From assembly GCF_013267355.1 (NCBI RefSeq), contig NZ_CP053985.1, positions 6,138,001-6,202,000 on the forward strand: a DNA stretch of 64,000 nt, given 5' to 3'. Source of the DNA: Achromobacter pestifer. GTDB taxonomy: Bacteria > Pseudomonadota > Gammaproteobacteria > Burkholderiales > Burkholderiaceae_B. Under the pieces are notes generated by a model, which did not search any database, was not told the origin of the DNA, and saw only the letters and a program-made list of their open reading frames with translations. Positions 34,878 through 41,248 of the stretch are shown one piece after another; within the stretch, counting starts at the first letter, position 1, and each line of letters starts with the position of its first letter. The translations under genes and the position numbers were made by a program.

Positions 34878-36260
34878 ATGCCCCATCTGCTGATCGTCGA
34901 TGACGATCCCGCGATACGCGAAACCCTGGCCGAGATCGGCCGTGAGAGCGGCTTCTCGGTGGCCCTGGCGGCCAGCATCAAGGACGCGCTGATCCAGCTG
35001 GAACGGCACGCGCCCGACTTGGTGCTGACCGACATCCGTTTGCCCGAAGGCAGCGGCATGGACATCTTCAAGAGCGAGGCTGCCGCCAGCGCGGAGGTCG
35101 TGGTGATGACGGGGCATGGCACCGTCGACAATGCGGTGCAGGCCCTGCGTCTCGGGGCCACGGATTACCTGGTCAAGCCGATTTGCATGGAACGCTTGAA
35201 CGGGATTTTTGCCCGCGTGAACGCGAGTGCGGGTGGCGACCTGCAGGGCGCGCCGTTTGAAGAGCCGGGACGCTATGGAAAGATGTACGGCGCGTCGGCC
35301 TGCATGCAGGCCCTGTACCGGCAGATCGGACGCGTGGCCACGACCAACGTGACAACGCTGTTGATCGGCGAAAGCGGCACGGGCAAGGAGTTGGCCGCGC
35401 ACGCCATCCATGAACTCAGCGCGCGCCGCCAGCGCCCGTTGATCGCGGTGAACTGCGGCGCGATCTCGCCGAACCTGATCGAAAGCGAGATGTTCGGCCA
35501 TGAGCGCGGCAGCTTCACCGGCGCGGACCGCCAGCACAAGGGTTACTTCGAGCGCGCCGACGGCGGCACGCTGTTCCTGGACGAAGTAACCGAAATGCCG
35601 CTGGATCTGCAGGTCAAGCTTTTGCGGGTCCTGGAGACCGGGCAGTTCATGCGGGTGGGGACCAATCGGGAGATCGCCTGCGATATCCGCATCGTCGCCG
35701 CCACCAACCGCGATCCCGAGCAGGCGGTCAGGGAAGGCAAGCTGCGCGAAGACCTTTATTACCGGTTGAGCGTCTTCCCGATCAAGCTCCCGGCGCTGCG
35801 CGAACGCGGCGACGACATCCTCTTCCTCGCGGATCGCTTCCTGCAAGGATTGAACCAAGAGTCCGGCAAGAACAAGGAATTCTCGCCGCGCGCGGTGGAC
35901 GCGCTGCAGCAGTACGAATGGCCGGGCAATGTGCGGGAACTCAAGAATTACGTGCGCCGCGCTTTCATCATGGCGGACGGCGACAGGCTGGAGGCAGACA
36001 TGCTGACGCCGCGGGTGTCGCCGGCCGGAGAGGGCGCCGGTGGCCATGTGAGCGTGCCGGTGGGAGAAACGCTGGCGGAAGCGGACCGGCGCCTGATCCT
36101 GGCGACGCTGGAGCGTTGCAACGGCGTCAAAAAGCAGGCCGCGGCGGTGCTCGGCATCAGCCCCAAGACGCTGTACAACCGGCTTGAGGAATACGCCGCG
36201 GCGGACGCGGCTGCGGCTGCGCCAGCCGTGCCGCTTGCCCGGAAACAGGACCGGTCCTGA
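34878..36260 (+). CDS. NtrC-type sigma-54 response regulator
   Basis: 460 residues. The receiver (1-115) has DDD, phospho-acceptor Asp in [13 protein letters not shown], Thr in MTGHG and Lys in YLVKPI. The AAA+ domain (135-370) has Walker [10 protein letters not shown], the GSFTGA loop, Walker B LFLDEVTE and [14 protein letters not shown]. The C-terminal Fis-type HTH is [19 protein letters not shown]. Phosphorylation should drive oligomerisation and opening of sigma-54 promoters. It is divergent from the receiverless activator; the hybrid kinase at 29034 is the nearest candidate donor. Targets are probably the -24/-12 promoters in this island. Confidence 0.94.
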   Translation: MPHLLIVDDDPAIRETLAEIGRESGFSVALAASIKDALIQLERHAPDLVLTDIRLPEGSGMDIFKSEAAASAEVVVMTGHGTVDNAVQALRLGATDYLVKPICMERLNGIFARVNASAGGDLQGAPFEEPGRYGKMYGASACMQALYRQIGRVATTNVTTLLIGESGTGKELAAHAIHELSARRQRPLIAVNCGAISPNLIESEMFGHERGSFTGADRQHKGYFERADGGTLFLDEVTEMPLDLQVKLLRVLETGQFMRVGTNREIACDIRIVAATNRDPEQAVREGKLREDLYYRLSVFPIKLPALRERGDDILFLADRFLQGLNQESGKNKEFSPRAVDALQQYEWPGNVRELKNYVRRAFIMADGDRLEADMLTPRVSPAGEGAGGHVSVPVGETLAEADRRLILATLERCNGVKKQAAAVLGISPKTLYNRLEEYAAADAAAAAPAVPLARKQDRS

Positions 36261-36262
36261 CT

Positions 36263-36646
36263 TCATTTGCCGTACCGCGTTTTCAGGTCGGCCATGCAGG
36301 CGTCCTTGGCGTTGCCGGACATACCGTCGCATTTCTCCTTCCCGACTTTGTAGTCGGCGTCGTTGCGCACCTTGGCCGCGTCATGCGAGGCCTCGGCTTT
36401 TTCCTTGCCTGCCTTGGCGTCCGCCCGGGCCTTGTCGCGGGTGGCCTCGGCCTGCTGTAGGCAGACGTCCTTCTGGTTGCCCTTCATGACGTCGCAACGC
36501 TTCTTGTCCAGCTTGTACTGGTCATCGATCTGTTCGTTGCTGCGCACGGGGGTGGCGCCTGTCTGCGTGGTTTGCGCCTGCGCCTGGAACGTCAGGGCGG
36601 AGAGGCTCAGGGCGACTGCGGGGAGTACGACTCGGGACAGATTCAT
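36263..36646 (-). CDS. Exported protein with two Cys-x10-Cys repeats
   Basis: 127 residues with a signal peptide ending QAQAQ. The mature part is very hydrophilic and carries two copies of the motif YK-x-KK/EKCD-x-M-x-GN-x-KD-x-C (KRCDVMKGNQKDVC near 50-63 and KCDGMSGNAKDAC near 104-116), separated by a Lys/Ala/Glu-rich helical stretch. Each repeat could form one disulfide in the periplasm. The function is unknown; similar proteins are common in Burkholderiales. AGGAG precedes the ATG, and a minus-strand -24/-12 element stands about 54-68 bp upstream, so sigma-54 control is likely. It is convergent with the NtrC-type activator, 2 bp apart. Confidence 0.85.
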   Translation of the reverse strand: MNLSRVVLPAVALSLSALTFQAQAQTTQTGATPVRSNEQIDDQYKLDKKRCDVMKGNQKDVCLQQAEATRDKARADAKAGKEKAEASHDAAKVRNDADYKVGKEKCDGMSGNAKDACMADLKTRYGK

Positions 36647-36692
36647 GGCTGACTCCTAGGATGGGACCCGGCATCGCGCGGGCCTGGCCTGA

Positions 36693-36740
36693 TGCGCAAG
36701 CAAGCGGCATTCCCGGGCCGGCCGGGCATGCCGCTTGCTC
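36693..36740. promoter_or_regulatory. Near-perfect palindrome holding two divergent sigma-54 promoters
   Basis: The arms GCAAGCGGCATTCCCGG (from 36700) and CCGGGCATGCCGCTTGC (to 36738) pair with a single mismatch, making a near-perfect inverted repeat. Each arm reads outward as a -24/-12 element: plus strand GGGCATGCCGCTTGC (36724-36738, GG at 36725, GC at 36737), minus strand GGGAATGCCGCTTGC (36714-36700). The plus one fires towards the gene at 36814, the minus one towards 36646. The palindrome could alternatively be an activator site or a DNA hairpin. Confidence 0.6.
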
Positions 36741-36813
36741 GCAAGCCTTTGCAGTCGGCGGCGCCGATGCGCACGCCGGAAGCATCCATTGAACGAGTCC
36801 AGGGGATATCAAC

Positions 36814-37047
36814 ATGGAATCCAAGCGCACAGACAAGGAAAAGGCGGGCATGGAATCGGGCAAGGCCAATGCGCCGCGCACGGAAACCGAGGCCGCGCAT
36901 CGCAGCGGGCAGTTTGGGACGGACAAGCCGGGCTTTGGCAAACCGCCCACCGCGCCCAAGCGCGAATCGGATCAGAAGCCCAATGACAAGGGCGCCGAGT
37001 ACGAGGAAGGCGGCCAGTATCCGGGCAAGCGCCCGGGCGCGAAGTAG
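36814..37047 (+). CDS. Small charged hydrophilic protein (77 aa)
   Basis: 77 residues without signal peptide, membrane segment, Cys or Trp; rich in Lys, Glu, Gly, Pro and Asp (KRTDKEKAGMESGK at the start, DKGAEYEEGGQYPGKRPGAK at the end). This is the composition of intrinsically disordered, hydrophilin-like stress proteins. I do not recognise a named family. CAGGGG precedes the ATG. A sigma-54 type promoter ends 76 bp upstream and would give a leader of about 64 nt. The DUF4142 gene follows after 88 bp and may be co-transcribed. Confidence 0.75.
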   Translation: MESKRTDKEKAGMESGKANAPRTETEAAHRSGQFGTDKPGFGKPPTAPKRESDQKPNDKGAEYEEGGQYPGKRPGAK

Positions 37048-37135
37048 CTGCGTTGCGGCATGGTCAATCCGGTTCTTCGCTCATACGGAACGGCGGCGCC
37101 GCGCCGTATGGCGTACCAGGCTGCGGGAGGCAGAC

Positions 37136-37756
37136 ATGAAGAAGGTGACATGGGTGTGCGGCATCGTGGCGGTTTGTCTGCTGATCGCGCCGGGCGTGCT
37201 GGGTGGCGTGCAAGCGCAGGAACTGGCGGCGCCGGAGACGCGATTCCTCCAGGCCGCGGCGGGTTCGGGCATGTTCGAGGTAGAGGCCGCGGAGCTGGCG
37301 AAGAAACGCGCTGGCAACGGCGGCGTCAAGGCATACGCCGAGAAGATGATAGGGCAGCACCGCGCGATGAACGCTGAATTGAAGGCCTTGGCCAAGCGCA
37401 AGCAGGTGACGCTACCTGCGAAACCGTCGGAGCCCGACCGTGGCACCCTCGAACAATTGGCTGACAGGTCCGGCGCGGACTTCGATGCCCTCTACATCGA
37501 AAAGGCGGCCGTGGACGGGCACACAACTGCCAACCGCCTGTTCGAGACTGCGGCGAGGGAGTCCAAGGATCCGCAGGTGCGCGATTTCGCGGTGCGCGCG
37601 CTGCCCACGCTGGCCGAACATCTGGCAATGGGCCGCAAGCTGCAAGGCACGTCGCCCGCCGACCCCGACAAAATCCAGCCCGCTGTGAAGGGTGAAGCTC
37701 CAGCCGTCTCGCCCGCGTCGCGCGAGGCGCCCGCGTCGATAGCGCCGGCGCGCTGA
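37136..37756 (+). CDS. DUF4142 exported protein
   Basis: 206 residues with a signal peptide (MKKVTWVCGIVAVCLLIAPG ... VQAQE). The mature domain is the ferritin-like helical DUF4142 fold: TRFLQAAAGSGMFEVEAAELAKKRAGNGGVKAYAEKMIGQHRAMNAELKALAKRK, then FDALYIEKAAVDGHTTANRLFETAARESKDPQVRDFAVRALPTLAEHLAMGRKL in pattern, with regularly placed His and Glu. The family is periplasmic and of unknown function, often found with stress genes. GGGAGG precedes the ATG at 37136. The Pro/Ala-rich C-terminal tail looks disordered. Confidence 0.88.
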   Translation: MKKVTWVCGIVAVCLLIAPGVLGGVQAQELAAPETRFLQAAAGSGMFEVEAAELAKKRAGNGGVKAYAEKMIGQHRAMNAELKALAKRKQVTLPAKPSEPDRGTLEQLADRSGADFDALYIEKAAVDGHTTANRLFETAARESKDPQVRDFAVRALPTLAEHLAMGRKLQGTSPADPDKIQPAVKGEAPAVSPASREAPASIAPAR

Positions 37757-37827
37757 GGGCAGGCACGGCAGACGCTCAAAGCCCCTGGTTGGGCGTGGAA
37801 TTGCCTTGCGGCGCTCCACGGCCCGGA

Positions 37828-38169
37828 CTACTGCCGTCCCACCACCACGCCGAACAGGAAAGCCGCGCCGGCCACCAGGCCGATCGCCTGCCATGGCCGC
37901 GCGTGGATGTATTCCTCGGTGCAGTCTATGGTCTCCCGCATCAGGTCGCCGGCATGATCGGAAGCGTCGCGCAGGCTGCGCCGCGTGGCGTGCAACTGCT
38001 CGGACAGGCGCGCCTTGAGCGCCTCCAGATCGGTCGCCGAGGCGTCTCTGAGCGTGGCTTCCAGATCGTCGATCCAGGCTTCCGGGTGCCGTGTACGCCT
38101 GTGCGCGCCGCGGTTGTCCGGGCCGTTCTCCGGAAAGTCGGAGGGCAGGGGGGTGTTGGTGGATGCCAT
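37828..38169 (-). CDS. DUF883 (ElaB/YqjD-like) membrane-anchored protein
   Basis: 113 residues. A charged amphipathic helix (WIDDLEATLRDASATDLEALKARLSEQLHATRRSLRD) is followed by a C-terminal membrane segment WQAIGLVAGAAFLFGVVVGR. This is the DUF883 layout of E. coli ElaB/YqjD, C-tail-anchored inner-membrane proteins that bind ribosomes and rise in stationary phase. AGGAG precedes the ATG at 38169. It follows the Cys-rich gene by 77 bp on the same strand and so probably shares its sigma-54 promoter. Confidence 0.88.
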   Translation of the reverse strand: MASTNTPLPSDFPENGPDNRGAHRRTRHPEAWIDDLEATLRDASATDLEALKARLSEQLHATRRSLRDASDHAGDLMRETIDCTEEYIHARPWQAIGLVAGAAFLFGVVVGRQ

Positions 38170-38246
38170 CGGTAGCTCCTGGCTGTCGGGCGGGAATTGC
38201 GCCTGCGCGGGCCGGCCCGGGCGGCCGCGCGGCGGATCGGGAGGTT

Positions 38247-38576
38247 TCAGGCCTCCAGCATGTCGCGGCAGGCCAGCGTGCAGCTCAGGCATGCGCCCGC
38301 GCAGACCTGGCAATGCTCTGCCTTGTGTGGCGAGCATTCGCGCGCACCCGCGTCGCACATCAGCGCGCACAAGGTGCACAGCGCACGGGCGAACTCGCCG
38401 TCGCGCGCCAGCATGGCCGCGCACAGCCGGCAGACGGCGGCGCAATCGGTGCATAGCGCGATGCAGCGCCGCATGTACGCCGGATTTTCGTGCAGGCAGG
38501 CAGAGGCGCAGATATCGCAGGCGACCGCGCATTCGTAGCAGGCTTGCACACATTGCTCGAAATTTGGGTCTCGCAT
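38247..38576 (-). CDS. Four-helix-bundle Cys-rich copper-binding protein (Csp/DUF326)
   Basis: 109 residues with about 18 Cys, spaced C-x3-C and C-x2-C along four helices (NFEQCVQACYECAVACDICASACLHE; RCIALCTDCAAVCRLCAAML; CTLCALMCDAGARECSPH; HCQVCAGACLSCTLACRDM). This is the copper storage protein pattern, in which Cys line the inside of the bundle and hold Cu(I). There is no signal peptide, so it is cytosolic (Csp3-like). AAGGAG precedes the ATG at 38576. A very good minus-strand -24/-12 promoter stands 32 bp upstream. The DUF883 gene follows it. Confidence 0.92.
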   Translation of the reverse strand: MRDPNFEQCVQACYECAVACDICASACLHENPAYMRRCIALCTDCAAVCRLCAAMLARDGEFARALCTLCALMCDAGARECSPHKAEHCQVCAGACLSCTLACRDMLEA

Positions 38577-38607
38577 TGCATCTCCTTGTGTGTGCCCGGT
38601 ACGCACC

Positions 38608-38622
38608 GCAACCGGCGTGCCT
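38608..38622 (-). promoter_or_regulatory. Sigma-54 promoter of the Cys-rich gene
   Basis: Minus strand AGGCACG-CCGG-TTGC differs from the consensus TGGCACG-N4-TTGC only at the first base. The GG is at 38621-38620 and the GC at 38609-38608, spacing N10. The start would be near 38597, about 21 nt before the ATG of the Cys-rich gene. Confidence 0.75.
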
Positions 38623-38782
38623 GGAGCCAGGCCACATCCGCTTGCAATTTGATGCCGCGCGGCGATGACCCTGCCGGCCGGAAGACACCGCTAAGATACT
38701 GCCGCCGCGTTCTCGCGTCGATGTTCCGCGCAGACCGGATAAACCATACGCCTCGACGCCTCAAGAAGCCGCGCGCGGGGCC

Positions 38783-38797
38783 GGGCACGCGGCTTGC
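38783..38797 (+). promoter_or_regulatory. Sigma-54 promoter of the Pro-rich small gene
   Basis: GGGCACG-CGGC-TTGC differs from the consensus TGGCACG-N4-TTGC only at the first base, with GG at 38784-38785 and GC at 38796-38797. It would start transcription near 38808, about 24 nt before the ATG at 38832. It is divergent from the Cys-rich gene promoter, with about 160 bp between the two -24 elements for shared activator sites. Confidence 0.75.
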
Positions 38798-38831
38798 TGA
38801 CGGATGCATGGACTATCCCCCGGAGACCGCT

Positions 38832-38999
38832 ATGCACATCGCGTACCCGTACTACCTGCACGTTCCGCCCAAGCCTGATCCGATACCGCCGGGCTCGCCG
38901 CCCGGGGATCTGCCTGTGGATCCGGATACCGACGAGCCGGACGTCGACCTGCCTCCCTTGTCACCGCCCGGCAAGGAAATCACGCCACCCAGCCCGTGA
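38832..38999 (+). CDS. Proline- and aspartate-rich small protein (55 aa)
   Basis: 55 residues, about one third Pro and rich in Asp (VPPKPDPIPPGSPPGDLPVD, DTDEPDVDLPPLSPPG). It has no signal peptide or membrane segment and should be unfolded and acidic. I know no function. Support for it being real: GGAG upstream, a near-consensus sigma-54 promoter 35 bp before the ATG, and a DUF3309 gene 48 bp downstream on the same strand. A longer in-frame reading back to 38490 would run through the promoter and is not credible. Confidence 0.7.
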   Translation: MHIAYPYYLHVPPKPDPIPPGSPPGDLPVDPDTDEPDVDLPPLSPPGKEITPPSP

Positions 39000-39047
39000 C
39001 TTGGGCTGCGCCATTCCACTGACCCTAACAAGAACCGAGGAGTCGCC

Positions 39048-39200
39048 ATGTCGACCATCCTGCTGATTATCCTTATCCTGCTTCTGGTCGGCGCCGTGCC
39101 GGCCTGGCCCCACAGCCGTGGCTGGGGTTATTTCCCCAGCGGCATACTGGGCATATTGCTGATCGTCCTGATCGTGATGCTGTTGACTGGGCGGTTGTAG
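39048..39200 (+). CDS. DUF3309 small membrane protein
   Basis: 50 residues: two hydrophobic segments (TILLIILILLLVGAVPAW and GILGILLIVLIVMLLTGRL) around the conserved loop PHSRGWGYFPSG, which is diagnostic for DUF3309. These tiny inner-membrane proteins are common next to stress and envelope genes; the function is unknown. GAGGAG precedes the ATG at 39048. It follows the Pro-rich gene by 48 bp, so it is probably read from the same sigma-54 promoter. Confidence 0.88.
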   Translation: MSTILLIILILLLVGAVPAWPHSRGWGYFPSGILGILLIVLIVMLLTGRL

Positions 39201-39362
39201 CAGGACCCGCCAGGTCGTGGACGCGCGGGCCGTGTCGGGCGGCTCGCGCGCCGGTAGCGGAGCAGGGCGGCCATCTGGCGGACCGGCGGGTGGCGCGCGC
39301 TTCCGGCCAGGCGTAAGATCGCCGGGTTTTTGTGCAGCCCCGCGATCCACGGCATTCCCGAC

Positions 39363-40304
39363 ATGACCATCCCCTTGCTTGTCTTGATAGAAAGCGTGCA
39401 GGACTACCTGCCCGAAATCGAAGCGCGCGGCTTTCGCGCGATTTTTGCGCCCACCGCCGAGTCGCGCGCGCAGGCGATCCGCGACCACGGCGCTGAGATC
39501 CGCGTCGTGCTGACGCGCGGCGCCACTGGCCTGTACGCGCAGGAAATGGCGGCGATGCCCACCCTGGAGATCGTCTGCTCCCTGGGCGTGGGGTATGAAA
39601 ATATCGATCTGGCCGCAGCGGCCGAACACGGGATCGTCGTGACCCACGGTCCGGGCGCGAACGCGGTGTCGGTGGCGGACCATGCCATGGCGCTGCTGCT
39701 GGGCGCGGCGCGGCGCCTGCCGCAAGCCGATGCCTCGGTGCGCCAAGGCCATTGGAGCGGCTTCATGGGCCCGCAGGTCACGGGCAAGCGCCTGGGCATC
39801 CTGGGCCTGGGCACCATTGGACTGGAAATCGCGCGGCGCGGCGCCAACGGCTTCGGCATGAGCGTCGGTTATTACAGCCGCAGCGTCCGCCCGCAATCGG
39901 GCTATGCCTATTTCGACAGCCCGCGCGCCCTGGCCGCGGCCTCGGATTTCCTGGTGGTGGCGACGCCGGGCGGGGCGGACACGCGCCATCTGGTGGACGC
40001 GCAGGTGCTGGAAGCGTTGGGGCCCGAAGGCTATCTGGTGAACATCGCGCGCGGCAGCGTGGTTGACACACAGGCGCTGATCGCGGCCTTGGCCGAGCGC
40101 CGCATTGCGGGCGCGGGCCTGGACGTGGTGGACGGCGAGCCCGAGGTGCCGCAGGCGCTCATCGGACTCGACAATGTGGTGCTGACCCCGCATAGCGCGG
40201 GGCGTTCGCCGGAAGCCGTGCATGCCACCGTGGCGCTGTTCCTGGACAACGCCACGGCCCACTTCGCCGGCAAGCCGGTACTGACTCCGGTACGCCGGGC
40301 TTAG
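39363..40304 (+). CDS. D-isomer 2-hydroxyacid dehydrogenase (GhrB-like)
   Basis: 313 residues. NAD(P)-binding motif GKRLGILGLGTIGLEIARRG near residue 145; catalytic set: Arg in VNIARGSVVDTQAL, Glu in DVVDGEPEVP and His in LTPHSAGRSPEA. The N-terminal half has LTRGATGLYAQEMAAMPTLEIVCSLGVGYENID. It interconverts a 2-oxo acid (glyoxylate or hydroxypyruvate are usual) and the D-2-hydroxy acid. The ATG at 39363 fits the family N-terminus. Its end overlaps the convergent stress-protein gene by 4 bp. Confidence 0.92.
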   Translation: MTIPLLVLIESVQDYLPEIEARGFRAIFAPTAESRAQAIRDHGAEIRVVLTRGATGLYAQEMAAMPTLEIVCSLGVGYENIDLAAAAEHGIVVTHGPGANAVSVADHAMALLLGAARRLPQADASVRQGHWSGFMGPQVTGKRLGILGLGTIGLEIARRGANGFGMSVGYYSRSVRPQSGYAYFDSPRALAAASDFLVVATPGGADTRHLVDAQVLEALGPEGYLVNIARGSVVDTQALIAALAERRIAGAGLDVVDGEPEVPQALIGLDNVVLTPHSAGRSPEAVHATVALFLDNATAHFAGKPVLTPVRRA

Positions 40305-41134
40305 TGCGAGAACATGACCGGCACGGTCATGCTCTTCAGGAGGGACGCGGTGGCGCCGCCCAGCGCCCACTGGCGCAGCTTGCTGTGGCCATAGGCGCCC
40401 ATGACGATCAGGTCCGCGCTATGGTCGGCGGCGGCGTTCAGGATGGTGCTGCCCACGCCGACGCCCTTGATTTCACGGCGCACGTGATCCGGCGCCGGCA
40501 TGCCTTGCGCCACGCAATAGGAGGCCAGGTCTTCGAACGGCGCTTCGTGCTTGGGGCCGGCGGCGCCTTCGTTCATGGTCAGCACGGTCATGTGCGAGGC
40601 CAGGCGCAATATTGGCGCGGCATCGGCCAGCGCGCGGGCGGCCTCGCGGCTGCCGTCCCAGCAGCACAGCACGCGGTCGCCGATCACTGGGAATTCGCCG
40701 CTGGACGGAATCGCCAGCACCGGCCGGCCCGCCGTCAGCAGGGTCTGCTCGACGAACTCGATCTCGTGCGCGGCTTCGACGTCTTCGCGGTTTTCCTGGC
40801 TGACCACGATCAGGTCGGTGGTGCGGCCCAGCAGCGCCACGGTCTCGCTGGGCGAGGATGTGCCCGCGCGCATGAAGGCGGGCACGTCCGCTTCGGCCGC
40901 GGCCTCCAGAAAGGCCGTTTCCACCGACTCGCGGCTCTGCGCCTGCAATTCCTTGATGATGCCCAGCGAACGCGACATGAGCACGGACTCGCCGTAGTAA
41001 TACTGCGGCGGGGCGGCGTTGGCGTAGATGCCGACCAGCTCGGCCTTGTGGCGCTTGGCCAGGGCCAGGGCAGCTTCAATGCGGCGTTTGCAGTCGAATC
41101 CGTGGTCCAGGTGGACAGAAATGCGGCGGTACAT
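40301..41134 (-). CDS. Universal stress protein with two UspA domains
   Basis: 277 residues with two tandem UspA folds (about 1-145 and 155-277). The first opens with MYRRISVHLDHGFDCKRRIEAALALAKRHKAELVGIYA; the second ends with ADLIVMGAYGHSKLRQWALGGATASLLKSMTVPVMFSH, which includes the ATP-binding G-x2-G-x9-G-(S/T) type loop (GAYGHSKLRQWALGGAT). Such tandem proteins support survival under low oxygen or starvation. AAGGAGG precedes the ATG at 41134, and an ANR/FNR-type dyad stands 62-75 bp upstream, so anaerobic induction is likely. Confidence 0.92.
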   Translation of the reverse strand: MYRRISVHLDHGFDCKRRIEAALALAKRHKAELVGIYANAAPPQYYYGESVLMSRSLGIIKELQAQSRESVETAFLEAAAEADVPAFMRAGTSSPSETVALLGRTTDLIVVSQENREDVEAAHEIEFVEQTLLTAGRPVLAIPSSGEFPVIGDRVLCCWDGSREAARALADAAPILRLASHMTVLTMNEGAAGPKHEAPFEDLASYCVAQGMPAPDHVRREIKGVGVGSTILNAAADHSADLIVMGAYGHSKLRQWALGGATASLLKSMTVPVMFSH

Positions 41135-41195
41135 GGAGGCCTCCTTGTTTGAGCGTGCCATGGGCATATGGTTACGCTTTCCGGCCTTTTTGCCC

Positions 41196-41209
41196 TTGAT
41201 GCGCGTCAA
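41196..41209. promoter_or_regulatory. ANR/FNR-type box of the universal stress protein gene
   Basis: TTGAT-GCGC-GTCAA on the plus strand (TTGAC-GCGC-ATCAA on the minus strand) matches the FNR/ANR consensus at 9 of 10 positions. Its centre at 41202.5 puts a -41.5 start near 41161, about 27 nt before the ATG at 41134, the classic class II geometry. Confidence 0.65.
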
Positions 41210-41248
41210 GCCCGCGGCAGTTCGCCGGGGCCGGCGCAAACGGCGGGG

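Noticed and set aside
36522..37047. Minus-strand open frames of 85-145 codons over the sigma-54 promoter palindrome
   Set aside because: No domain or ribosome site, Ser/Arg/Pro-rich translation, and they cross the divergent promoter region and a plus-strand gene.
38490..38831. Upstream in-frame extension of the Pro-rich small protein
   Set aside because: It would read through both sigma-54 promoters and the start of the divergent Cys-rich gene.
41154..41160. Minus-strand TGGCACG upstream of the universal stress protein as a sigma-54 promoter
   Set aside because: The expected -12 TTGC is absent at the required distance (AACA instead), and the ANR-type box gives a better promoter model.
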